A stretch of 64,000 nt of DNA from Parietaria judaica (taxonomy: Eukaryota > Streptophyta > Magnoliopsida > Rosales > Urticaceae). Location: NCBI GenBank assembly GCA_954871525.1, contig OX940863.1, forward strand, positions 39,728,501 through 39,792,500. Direction: 5' to 3'. Shown in pieces: positions 44,495-54,443 of this stretch (positions within the stretch are counted from its first letter, which is position 1; every line of letters starts with the position of its first letter). Position numbers and translations under genes: made by a program. The notes under the pieces are model-generated. The model saw only the letters and a program-made list of their open reading frames with translations, was not told where the DNA came from and made no database searches.

Positions 44495-46684
44495 CTATTT
44501 CGAGAGCTTGTCCAGCCGGGAATCCATGATCCCTGAGACAGCTTCGAGAAATGCAGCTTCGCTCGTGTCGGATGGGGAGGAATCCTGCGCTTCTCGGAGA
44601 ATCTCCTCTATAACGGACTCTTTATTAATGTTGTCTCTGCACATGATGCTTCCGATTGCATAAGGAGAGAGACCTCTTTGGACTCCTTTCTTGAGAAGCA
44701 TGGTGGAGATGCAGAGCGTGTTGGCACACTCGAGAGGAATGTCCCAGCCGTGGAATTTCAGAAGAGCAATGTCTTGCTTGGCATCTAGCGAGTTTATGTA
44801 TTCAACGGTGTCGAGGGAGTAAGGCTGCTTCGCCTGTGGCCAGTAGAGCCAATCGAATGTACAGTCTTCAAACTGCCAAGAGAGACGAGACGGGAATGTC
44901 AATAAAAATGTACAAGAGCATAAGTTTTTTCAGTTGATTATAACATATGTCCAGCCAGATGTCGTGATATAATTTAAGATTGTATCACTATTTTATTGCA
45001 ATTACCGAATTAGGGAACTAAACTAGTAAAGGAAGCACGAAAGAGTAAAGATCATTAAAACTTTTAGCACATTATCTCCTTAACTACAACCGAAAGCAAC
45101 CGAAATATGAAACAGTCAAGTAGCGAAAGATAGTATAAATAAAAAACTTCACACACATTAACTCCTTACGTGAAATGTAAACATTAAGCGAAATTGTACT
45201 ACGGAGGGACACCAAAAAGCCAATGCAATCGTAGTTCTAAATGAAACAAAACTATTAACAAGACAATGCAATAATAAAACCGTAGAGAAGGGTTAAAAGC
45301 ATACCTTATCAGGCAAGCAATATCCATGATCAATGGGAATAAGCACGGTCTGACCGTCCTCTCCTTTGCTGAGCAACACATTCCCAGCGTGCCTATCTGC
45401 ATTGGCCATGCGGATATCGAAAACTGAGATCTTATGCACTTCCTCGACGGGGAAAGCGCTTGGACCAAAGTCCTCGCAGCTTCCTTCGTTCTTAAAGAAC
45501 ATCTGCAACGACCCAATCTTAGCATTCTTTTGCTCGTGTTCATATCCCTCTGGGTGGTTGAAGTCTTTGTGCAAACACTGAACCATTATAGTTGGAGGCA
45601 CACCAGCAAATCCCATAAGTTCACCGGTTAATGAGCGGGGCCCACTTTTCGGATGATCCAAAATATATGCAGCAATCTCCCTCACTGCTCCTTCTCCTAC
45701 TTTTGTTCCCCGTTTTAGCCCTTCTCCGTTCATAGATACGGGTAAACCTCGAGGATTGTTTATAGCCATGGGCTCTTCATCAATGGGTTTGAACACGGAA
45801 ACATACTCTTGACCGTAAGCATCTTGCATCAGATATGTTCCTCCCGTGCCCTCAGATGATCTGATCGGTTTGTTACCTTTCTCCAAACCATTGAAGGTTG
45901 ACTTAAACATGTCCCAGATGGATTGCGGCAGTTTGACCATTGGGTTAATGAGAATCGGCTCCAACGAGAAATCTCTCTCTGCACAAAATGGCTCTCTCAA
46001 AACGACAGGAAGCTTCTCGAATTGATTCTCTCCTTCCGTGGTGACATCATCATCATCGGTTTCTTCATTAGGCGCCTCGGCCACAACGAAAAGCTCCAAA
46101 TCCTTTTCAACGGGCTTAGATCTGACTTTTGCAGATTTCTGAACCAGCAAGTGGATTGCAGCGTCGTTGTTCTTGCAAATTTCATCAATGAGACTCTGAT
46201 CATCAAGCTTTTCCCCATTGTATAGAATCTCTTGATCCTCAAGGTCAACATAGCCTTTGCCTTCCTTCCAAATTCGCTGCCTCAGATACCTCACATTCCG
46301 GTGTCGATCGACATGGAATTCAAACTCTTTCCCACAGATTGTACTCACCGTGATGAGCAGGAGATCGGAGAGCCGTAAAACCAGATGCAAAACATTCCCA
46401 CCAGTCACACCGTAATCCTTGACAAGGGAATCATTCCGCGCCAGTTCTCTGCCTTCGAAGACAAGCTTCTGCTTCTTGACAACGAAGCCTTTACACGTTT
46501 GAATCCTAAGCTTCACCAAAGAAATAGAATCCGACTCCAAAACACGGATTGGAATGACAGAACCACCAACGCTCAGGTAGATTAAGATCGATTCGCTAGG
46601 GCAGCACCCACGCCGGCTCTCGAAACACCCGGCAGAGCGCACCGGCTCTTTGCGAATCGGACTCAAAGCGACATCGACCGACAT
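44495..46684 (-). CDS. PI4KG: Phosphatidylinositol 4-kinase gamma (ubiquitin-like domain kinase)
   Basis: Two coding exons, 45305-46684 and 44495-44872, joined in phase (intron GT-AG, 432 bp), giving 585 residues from ATG 46682-46684. Two tandem ubiquitin-like domains (about residues 33-106 and 112-182) are followed by a PI3/4-kinase-type catalytic domain. The latter has VFKPIDEEPMAINNP (ATP-binding lysine region), GEGAVREIAAYILDHP, the catalytic loop ANADRHAGN and the activation segment IDHGYCLP. Layout and length match plant PI4K gamma/UbDK gamma proteins. Several members of that group phosphorylate proteins rather than lipid, so lipid-kinase activity should not be assumed. Closest by memory to Arabidopsis PI4K gamma 4. 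Intact. Confidence 0.94.
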
Positions 46685-47507
46685 TTTCCCCAAAACCGAT
46701 CCTAAAACTCCTTCCTTGCCATCACTGTATCAAATCACACCGCCCTCTGAACCGAATCGATCAAAGGGCAATGCTCTAAGATTACACGAAAAGGAAAACG
46801 AAGAAACCAGATTCATACGAAAGAGGTAAAGAAAAATCGCTAAGAAACTAAACCCCTACAAGGGATTCGAAATCCCCGGGGTTCGAAACCCTCGATTCTC
46901 AAAAGCTCAAACCCTATCCTTTTCGACGATCTAGAATCGGAAACTGCGAATTTCTCGAACGATTAGCTCCCAAAAAAAAAAAAAAAAAAAAACTCCAAAC
47001 TCTCGCAGCAAGCGCCGAAGAGAGAATTCGTGAGAGAGTGGACTCTTTACCGAAGGAGAAAGAATCAAAGGGAAATGGAGGAGGAAAGAGAGCTTAAATC
47101 CACCATTATTGCAGAGAATGTCCGAGATTAGCCACTTCTCCGAAATTTTCTCGCCTGAATTTGTGTGAGAGATGGTATTCTAGCCGTTGGCTTTATATAA
47201 CGGTTTCATCCTTTTTTTTCTTTGTACTTTTTTTATTTTATTTTATTTTATTTTTGGGACCAAAGCCTATTATGGGAGCCAAGACTTTTTATTTTGACAA
47301 ACCCTTAAAAGGGCTATTTGCAGTGAAAATACTTTATGTTTTGAGGTTTTAGCATTTGGATGTCTAGGGTTAATATTAAGTGGTAAGAATCATTAACCTT
47401 AAGTTTTTGTAAGACTTTAGTGCCCACTATTTAAATTTGATGGTAAAAATGGCTTAACGTCTTATTTTTTCTACCACCATTGATAAGTAACATTGACATT
47501 AAAAATA
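46685..47507. other. 5' UTR and promoter of the PI4K gamma gene
   Basis: On the minus strand TTATATAAAG (47191-47200) is a good TATA box, putting transcription start near 47160 and a leader of about 475 bases. The leader includes a 19-base A run (plus-strand 46973-46992). Upstream, 47330-47480 is another AT-rich spacer-repeat fragment. No other gene was seen. Confidence 0.55.
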
Positions 47508-47964
47508 GGGTTAATGACGGCAAAAATATCCAAAGTTTGGTCAAAGAACCTCTCGTGTACCTAAAGTTTAAAATTAGTGGCAAAAACACCCAAAGTCACA
47601 TTTGGAGAGTTGACCACTCCATTCTCGTAACGCCGTTAACTCTGGCCACGTGGACAAATCTGTTTTGTTAAGTGTAATCATTGTGGGTTTAATTAGTTGT
47701 ATTAAATAGTATTAATTAGGGGTTCAATTCGTTGTTTCGTCATAAACGAGGCTGATGTGGGCTCATCCACGTGGCAAAAATTGTTATGTCAGCAACCCAC
47801 GTTTGTCCACGTGGCCAGAGTTAACGGGGAAGTTAACTGCGTTACAAGAATGGAGTGGTCAACTCCCCAAATGCGACTTTGGGTATTTTTGCCACTACTT
47901 TTAAACTTTGAGTACATGAGGGGTTCTTTGACCAAACTTTGAGTATTTTCGCCGTCATTATCCT
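47508..47964. mobile_element. Mutator-type MITE with 9-bp target duplication
   Basis: 457 bp. It is flanked by a perfect 9-bp duplication TTAAAAATA (47499-47507 and 47965-47973). The ends are near-perfect inverted repeats of about 150 bp: GGGTTAATGACGGCAAAA on the left against AGGATAATGACGGCGAAAA read from the right. Both arms contain CAAAGTTTGGTCAAAGAACC and AGTTGACCACTCCATTC in matched positions. It has no coding sequence. Long TIRs and 9-bp duplication are diagnostic of Mutator-like elements. Confidence 0.9.
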
Positions 47965-47973
47965 TTAAAAATA

Positions 47974-48939
47974 TTATCTAGCTTTTATGTACCAAACTAA
48001 GAGATGTGACTAAACAATTTTTAGTCAAATTTCAAGTTTAGGAGCGACAAAGCGTTACAAAATCGTAATATTAGTGACATTTACAACTAAATTTTAATGT
48101 TATGATACACAAATGCAAAGGTACTGGTTTTTATCAAAATTTTAATATTTTTATATTAAAACTATTAATGCGTAAAAATGGATTAATAGTAAACCCGATC
48201 CACGGTTCGATCCCCTGGCCAGACCCGGTGGTCGCTTGGACGGTCAAAGGTGGAGTCAACGAGGGTTCACTAATGTCTCGACTTAGGTGAAGGCGAATAG
48301 TCGTTTCTAGCGAGGCACGAGCTGTCTTGATGGTCATTGGCTTGAAGTAATTGTCTCCGACGAACCTCTGAGTAAGGAAATCATCACATAATTGGGTCTA
48401 TGACGAGCCCTAGGCTCGAGGTCACCGGCCTTGGCGGCGACGTCCTTGATGGCGAGATGTTCCTGTAACCTGCACATGTGAAACACGTCTAGGAGAATTG
48501 GAGGGTAGAACCTTTGGAGCCTCTCTAACGCTTGTCATTGAATATGCTTGAGGACAGGGAAATGATAAAGGGTGAAAAATATTTGATGCCGAACCTCGCG
48601 ATAGACTGCATACGTACCCTTTAAAGTGATCATATCATCACGTAGTTCAAAGTAAAGGGATAAGGAGTACGTACCCGAGCTTCTGGGCTTCGGGCTCGGG
48701 CACACTAGGCCTTGCCTGTGCGCAGCAGCGGCCCTCTAGGGGACTGCACGCTGTCACGCGGCAATGGGCTCGGGCCTTGGCCCGGTGAGCCCGCGGCTTG
48801 TGCAACCGGGTCGGATATTATTTTATCCGACCCAAACCCGTTGGATAAATAATTAATTATATTTATTTTTGAAATTGAATTTTATTTTATTTTATTTTAT
48901 GGATTAATTAATTGATATTAATTAATTGGAATTAAAATA
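47974..48939. other. Intergenic/retroelement remnant DNA, including a conserved stem-loop motif (copy 2)
   Basis: 48180-48660 is GC-richer than its surroundings and resembles decayed gypsy untranslated sequence. On the minus strand, 48652-48604 reads TTTGAACTACGTGATG, then an ATATGATCACTTTAAAGGG segment, then TACGTATGCAGTC: the stem-loop motif of element 1 with a different inner stem (CACTTTAAAGGG). From 48680 a GC-rich patch precedes very AT-rich sequence. No frame was identified. Confidence 0.45.
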
Positions 48940-49260
48940 TGGATGATTTTTATTTTAGAATAAATTTCATTGTCTTATTTTATTTTTCATGAATCAATAA
49001 AATTAATAAAAATATGAATGGTAATTATTTTGAATAATTATCATTGACATGTTTTTATATTTTTCATAAATAATAGTTTTAAAATATGAATGATAATTAT
49101 TTTTGAATATTTATCATTGACATGTTTTATTTTATAATTAATTTATTTTATGTATGATAATTCTTTTGTGAATAAGTATCATGAACATAATTTGCTTTCC
49201 ACTAAATTAAAAAAGTAAATGATAATTCTTTTTGAATAAGTATCATTAACTTGGTTTATT
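48940..49260. repeat. Tandem array of hairpin-forming units
   Basis: Five spaced copies (about 48941, 49017, 49088, 49153 and 49218; period 65-76 bp) of an inverted repeat such as ATGATAATTATTTTTGAAT paired with a following ATTTATCAT. The copies have diverged but keep self-complementarity. They lie in the presumed 5' leader of the copia element. Confidence 0.65.
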
Positions 49261-50283
49261 TTTCATCATGGAAATAATTATATTGGAACCTATTTTCATA
49301 ACACGCGTTTTTGGCGTATAGTGGCTATACGTAAAAAGGGTTTTTATTAATATGTCTGAAAATGATAGATATAAATAATGAACAATAATTTGGATTTGTT
49401 TTGTAAATGTCGGAAAAATCTCGGTTGTGCGTTCTTGTCTTAGGAAGAGGGAACCAAAAGCGAGGCCGGTTCACCATCCACTTCTAGGTGACCGGTTAGG
49501 AGCCTCCCATCGACCTGGAGAGCGTACTTCTCGACCTATCACTACCGATGTTTATTAAGCAAATAAACTAGGCTATATTAGATATTACACTAGTAATTAT
49601 ATCGCCTAAAGATAAGCTTTGTAATGGGTCATTAAATGGGAGCTTATAATAAGTTTTTATAACTTAGTAATAAAACACTTTTATAAAAAGAATGGCAAGA
49701 ATAATATATTAAGAATGGTCTCCATTATTGTTGTCACAACGTCTGCTTCACACACCGCCTTTGGCTGTCTTCTAATGGCCGTCCACAAGGAGAGGTGTGC
49801 CCCCGTGTGAGGTTTGACACCGTGAAAGCTCCAAAAGTATAAGGGGATTGGATGGTTCGTGGAAGTGATACCGCTAGATGTCTTCGTATGTCTGTTCCAT
49901 AAGGACGACACTTTCACGACGAGTCCGAAAACCGAAAATAATGGGTTAATCTTGCAAGGAAGTTTGTCTTTCTGACTATTCTATGGTGGTAGTTAATTTT
50001 CATAGAGATTTCTTGGATTTCTTGATATGATTATTAATTGAGTTTTAGACTGAAACTTAGTTTAACCAAACTACACGGTTGATCCCGCTGAGTCATTTTC
50101 GTATGACCATTCCATAAGGACGGCAACGACGTGTACAGTCGGTTGAATTATCACGAAATAGTAAAATAAGTTTTTGAATGTGTTTTGCTTGATATGTTTG
50201 CATCATATTACTATTTCATAATATTTATGTAACATTCGCCTATATTAAAGTTTAATAAGCTTCTTTATTAATGCCAGTCAAAA
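49261..50283 (+). other. Presumed 5' leader of the copia element
   Basis: Non-coding sequence upstream of copia gag. It contains two similar phrases TTCCATAAGGACG(A/G)C at about 49896 and 50111. No 5' LTR matching 54444-57200 and no TGGTATCAGAGC-type primer site is visible, so the 5' end of the element has been deleted or replaced. Confidence 0.45.
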
Positions 50284-51117
50284 ATGTCCAACCCTATCAT
50301 GTCTTTGCTATCAAACAACACTCTGGCGGGAAGTAACTTTCCCAAATGGAAAAGCAACATTAACGTGGTCTTGATCGGAGAGAACATTCGTTTTATTCTC
50401 ACCGAAGAATGTCCGCCCATTCCTGCAGCTAATAGTGCCAAGGGTGCTAAAGAGGCTTATGACACTTGGGTTCATGCGAACAACCGTGCTAAGGCTTACA
50501 TGCTGGCTAGCATGTCTGATTCGCTGAGAACTAAGATGGAGCATATTGAAACTGCTTTCCAGATCATGGATTCACTCCAACAAATGTATGGAAAACAGTC
50601 TGAACAAGCCCAACATGAAGCGACACTTCGCTACATGAATGCTAAAATGAAGCATGGTACTTATGTACGTGATCATGTCATGGACATGACCAATTGCTTT
50701 AATGAGGCAGAGCTGCATGGGGCCCAGGTGGACGAAAGATCTCAGGTCAGCATAATCTTGAATTCGTTGTCACCTGAGTTCGTGCCGTTCACCAGCAACT
50801 ACATAATGAACAAGCTGAGTTATGGTATGACCCACCTCATCAATGAGTTGCAAACCTTTGAAAACATATCTGGTCTTGTGAAGAAGAAATCTGAGGTGCA
50901 TATCGCATTTAAGAAAGGGTCTTCTTCCAAGAACCATAAGATGAAAAAAAGGTCGGGATCCAAGAAAAGGGTGACTAAGGAATCCCAGCCAAAAGCTGGA
51001 GACAAAACGGCGGTTGAAGGCACTGTGGGAAGATGCTTCCTGTGCAAGGAAAAGGGACATTGGAAGAACAAGTGTCCCAAGTTCCGTGCTGAAAAGAAGA
51101 AAGAAACTGGTGAGTAG
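50284..51117 (+). CDS. gag: Copia-type Gag
   Basis: 277 residues, intact. MSNPIMSLLSNNTLAGSNFP opens a UBN2-type copia gag. The central region has YMLASMSDSL and LQQMYGKQSEQAQHEA, and the end carries a canonical CCHC knuckle, CFLCKEKGHWKNKC, within a lysine-rich tail, followed by TAG. It stands alone: the next 500 bases hold neither protease nor integrase. Confidence 0.9.
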   Translation: MSNPIMSLLSNNTLAGSNFPKWKSNINVVLIGENIRFILTEECPPIPAANSAKGAKEAYDTWVHANNRAKAYMLASMSDSLRTKMEHIETAFQIMDSLQQMYGKQSEQAQHEATLRYMNAKMKHGTYVRDHVMDMTNCFNEAELHGAQVDERSQVSIILNSLSPEFVPFTSNYIMNKLSYGMTHLINELQTFENISGLVKKKSEVHIAFKKGSSSKNHKMKKRSGSKKRVTKESQPKAGDKTAVEGTVGRCFLCKEKGHWKNKCPKFRAEKKKETGE

Positions 51118-51634
51118 CTCACAGATAAGTTTCAAATACATATGTGTTCAAGATCTTATTTACATAAGTTCTAGAACTGACATATGTAATTCTCATTCTG
51201 TTTTTCAGCACCAGCTGCCAAGGAGTAATTGTCAAAGGCTAGTACCCGAGAGTCTCGGTGAAGTGGGCAACGAAAATGGAATGAAGTTTTTACTTTTTCA
51301 GTTTATTTACTTTTGGTTATTTCGTTTTGGATCATAATAATGAAAGGGCGACTTAAAAACCCTTTCTGTTTTATTTTTAAGACAATTTAAATCAATAATA
51401 TTTCTATTTTTGGGTTAATTGATTGTCTTATATGATCTCATGAAATAATTAGAGTAAATATGTCATTCTTAAGAGATTCATTAAATAAGAAGACTTTAAT
51501 GGTTAGTTTAAATACTGCACCATTTGGGAGTCTATTATCTTGACCAATATAGAGTCATATCGATAGAATTAAATCTAGATTAGACTCAAAGGAAAATTGT
51601 TGTCTTGTGACGAAAGTCACCACTATCACCAACA
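51118..51634. other. Non-coding spacer where copia protease and integrase should be
   Basis: About 515 bases of AT-rich sequence with stops in all frames. It separates gag from the integrase/RT linker, so about 2.5 kb of pol is absent compared with a standard Ty1/copia element. Confidence 0.7.
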
Positions 51635-54428
51635 GTGATTGTTGATGAAGAGAGTGTAGAAACCACAGTCCCAAATCAGAACTCTGGGGTACTCAGATGT
51701 AGTGGGAGGTTCAAAAGACAAATTGAACGCTACGAGCACCGACTGGAACTCAACTTAGCTGTTAGTGATGACAGTGTTGATGACCCATCATCTTATACGG
51801 AAGCTATGATGGATTCTGATAAATGGGAATGGCAGGAAGCCATGAACCAAGAGATGGAATCAATGGATTCCAACCAAGTATGGGAACTTGTAGACCTGCC
51901 AGAAGGTTTTAGAGCCATCGGCAATAAATGGGTCTATAAGAGAAAGAGAGGAGGAGACGAAAAGGTTCAAACCTTTAAAGCTAGATTGGTGGCAAAGGGT
52001 TTCACCCAGAGAGAAGGCATAGATTTCGAGGAAACCTTCTCTCCTGTCGCTATGCTAAAGACCGTTCGGATACTCCTCGCCATAGCCTGTAGTCTCAATT
52101 ATGAGATATGGCAGATGGACGTCAAAACCGCCTTCCTGAACGGCTATCTTGACGAAAACATCTATATGGCTCAACCAGAAGGGTTCGTGCAAAAAGGTCA
52201 AGAGAACAAAGTTTGCAGACTTCTCAAATCCATTTACGGATTGAAGCAAGCTTCTAGATCTTGGAATCTAAGGTTCGACTAGACTGTCAAATCCTTCGGA
52301 TTTACACAAAACATCAACGAAGCCTGCGTTTACCAACTCGTTGATGGAAAAGCAGTGGTTTTTCTTGTTCTGTACGTCGACGACATACTTCTAATCGAAA
52401 ACGATGTGAAGAAGTTATCGGACGTAAAAGTTTGGCTATCAAATCAATTCCAAGTAAAAGATTTGGGAGAAGCCAGCTATGTTCTTGGGATCCAACTTTT
52501 CAGGGATCGCAACAACAAGCTTCTACCCTTATCTCAAGCGGCCTATATAGATAAGGTGCTTGATCATTTTACAATGGCAAACTCTAAGGGAGGTAATTTA
52601 CCTACCAGACATGGAGTCGTCCTTCATAAAGGACAATGTCCTACTTCTCCGGAAGAGCAAGACGTGATGAGGCGCATTCCCTATGCTTCAGCCGTTGGTA
52701 GTCTGATGTACGCTATGCAGTGTACTAGACAAGATATCTGCTACGCAGTGGGAGTAGTAAGTAGATACCAAACCAACCCTGGTATGGATCACTGGACTGC
52801 AGTGAAGAATAGTCTCAAGTATCTTCGGAGAATGAGAAACTATATGCTAGTGTATTCGGGCAAGGTATTAAATTTCGGGAAATTCGGTGCGAAATTCGCT
52901 CGAATTTCGTTTTTCGAGGGTTTGTGGTTCGAAAACCCTGTCGTTTCTCTTTCTTTTTAACAAATTTCGCGAAATCCCATGGGCATACCCCAAAACATGT
53001 CGTTTTTCCATTTTCAGCACCAAAATCTTGAAATTACCCTCGAAATTCGGTAAAAATGATATTTTTGGTAGATTTCGGCAAAAATACCAATTAAACTTTC
53101 GGAAAAAATAATTATACTAACACAAGAGCACCCCACCCCACCTCGCCACGTCACGGCCGGCCGGTCGGACAGCGGTGGCGCGCGCGTGTGGTGGTGTAAC
53201 ATTTGTGTGAGTCCTCCCCCATCCACAAAATCCTATGACCCAAAGGGCACAAGCCCTTGTCCCTAATATTTGGTATATAAACATCACTAAACTCTTGTCA
53301 TCTATCAATGTGGGACTTTTTATTATTCATTCAACTAATATCACACATTCACACTTAACATACACATACACTTCACCTAATAATTTAACTTAATATTATA
53401 CACTTCAAATAATATTATACACTTAGCATACATATTAATTTCACCTAACATACATATACGCTTAATATACATATTCATTTAATATTATACACTTCAACTA
53501 ATATTAAATTTGTTAACATACATATACAATTAACATGCATATTCACTTAATATTACACACTTAATTAACATACATATTAACTTCACATAATAATTTGACT
53601 TAATATTATACACTTCAACTAATAAAGTGACTTAATATTATACATTTCACCTACATATTTAAGTTACAAATATCTTGTATTTATTAAATATGTAGTTTTG
53701 AACTTATATAAATATCTTGCTTAAATACTCAAATATTTTTTTACAGAATATTCGTCGAAAACCCCATCGGCATGCGGTATGCCCATGCGAAAAGTGCGGT
53801 ATATGCGGCATGCGGTATGTCCTTTTTTTACGATTTGCCCATCGGCATACCCATCGGCAAGCGATATATCCGTAAAACGAAAAATGCGAAACGACATCGG
53901 CATGCGGTATTTAAAACCTTGTATTCGGGTAATGAAATGAATCCACTAGGATACACTGACTCAGACTTTATGTCTGACCGGGACGCGAGAAAGTCGACGT
54001 CTGGTGCAGTGTACACCCTTACCGGTGGAGCGGTATTCTGGAGAAGCGTAAAGCAAACCTGTATCGCAGATTCTACAATGAAAGTTGAGTACGTAGCAGC
54101 CGGTGAGGCAGCTAAAGAATCAGTTTGGCTTAAGAACCTCTACATGGAACTGGGAGTAGTTCCTGATGTAGACGGACCTATGACACTGTACTGTGATAAC
54201 AGTGGAGCAGTGGCTAACGCTAAAGAGCCAAGGAACCATTCTAAAGGGAAACATATAGAAAGGAAATACCATCTCATCAGAGCGATAGTACATCGCGGTG
54301 ATGTTCAGGTTATGAAAATAGCAACAGTGGACAATCTGGCGGATCCATTTACCAAGACATTGCCAGAGAAAGTCTTCAGGAGGCATTTGGAAAATATGGG
54401 TCTTAGAGATATGAGTCATTTACTTTAA
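51635..54428 (+). pseudogene. Copia RT-RNase H, broken by one stop and a hAT insertion
   Basis: The linker to RT (RRSGR-like RCSGRFKRQIERYEH) leads into RT: NKWVYKRKR, KARLVAKGFTQREGIDF, VKTAFLNGYL, and the catalytic YVDD in VLYVDDILL. RNase H comes after the insertion: YTDSDFMSDRDARKSTSG, ADSTMKVEYVAAGEAAKE, LYCDNSGAV. It ends at TAA 54426-54428. An in-frame TAG at 52280-52282 interrupts RT (NLRFD-stop-TVKSFGF; consistent with CAG to TAG). The frame is otherwise continuous across the 52861-53921 insertion site once one duplication is ignored. Confidence 0.88.
52861..53921. mobile_element. Non-autonomous hAT transposon in copia RNase H
   Basis: 1061 bp with terminal inverted repeats CAAGGTATTAAAT / CAAGGTTTTAAAT and a perfect 8-bp target duplication TATTCGGG (52853-52860, 53922-53929), diagnostic for hAT. 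No transposase. The left subterminal region is rich in GAAATTCG-type repeats and the right in TGCGGTAT (four copies, three within CATGCGGTAT, 53771-53910). The middle (53330-53660) is an AT-rich patchwork of ACATACATAT and AATATTATACACTTCA repeats. Confidence 0.88.
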
Positions 54429-54443
54429 GTGCAAGTGGGAGAT

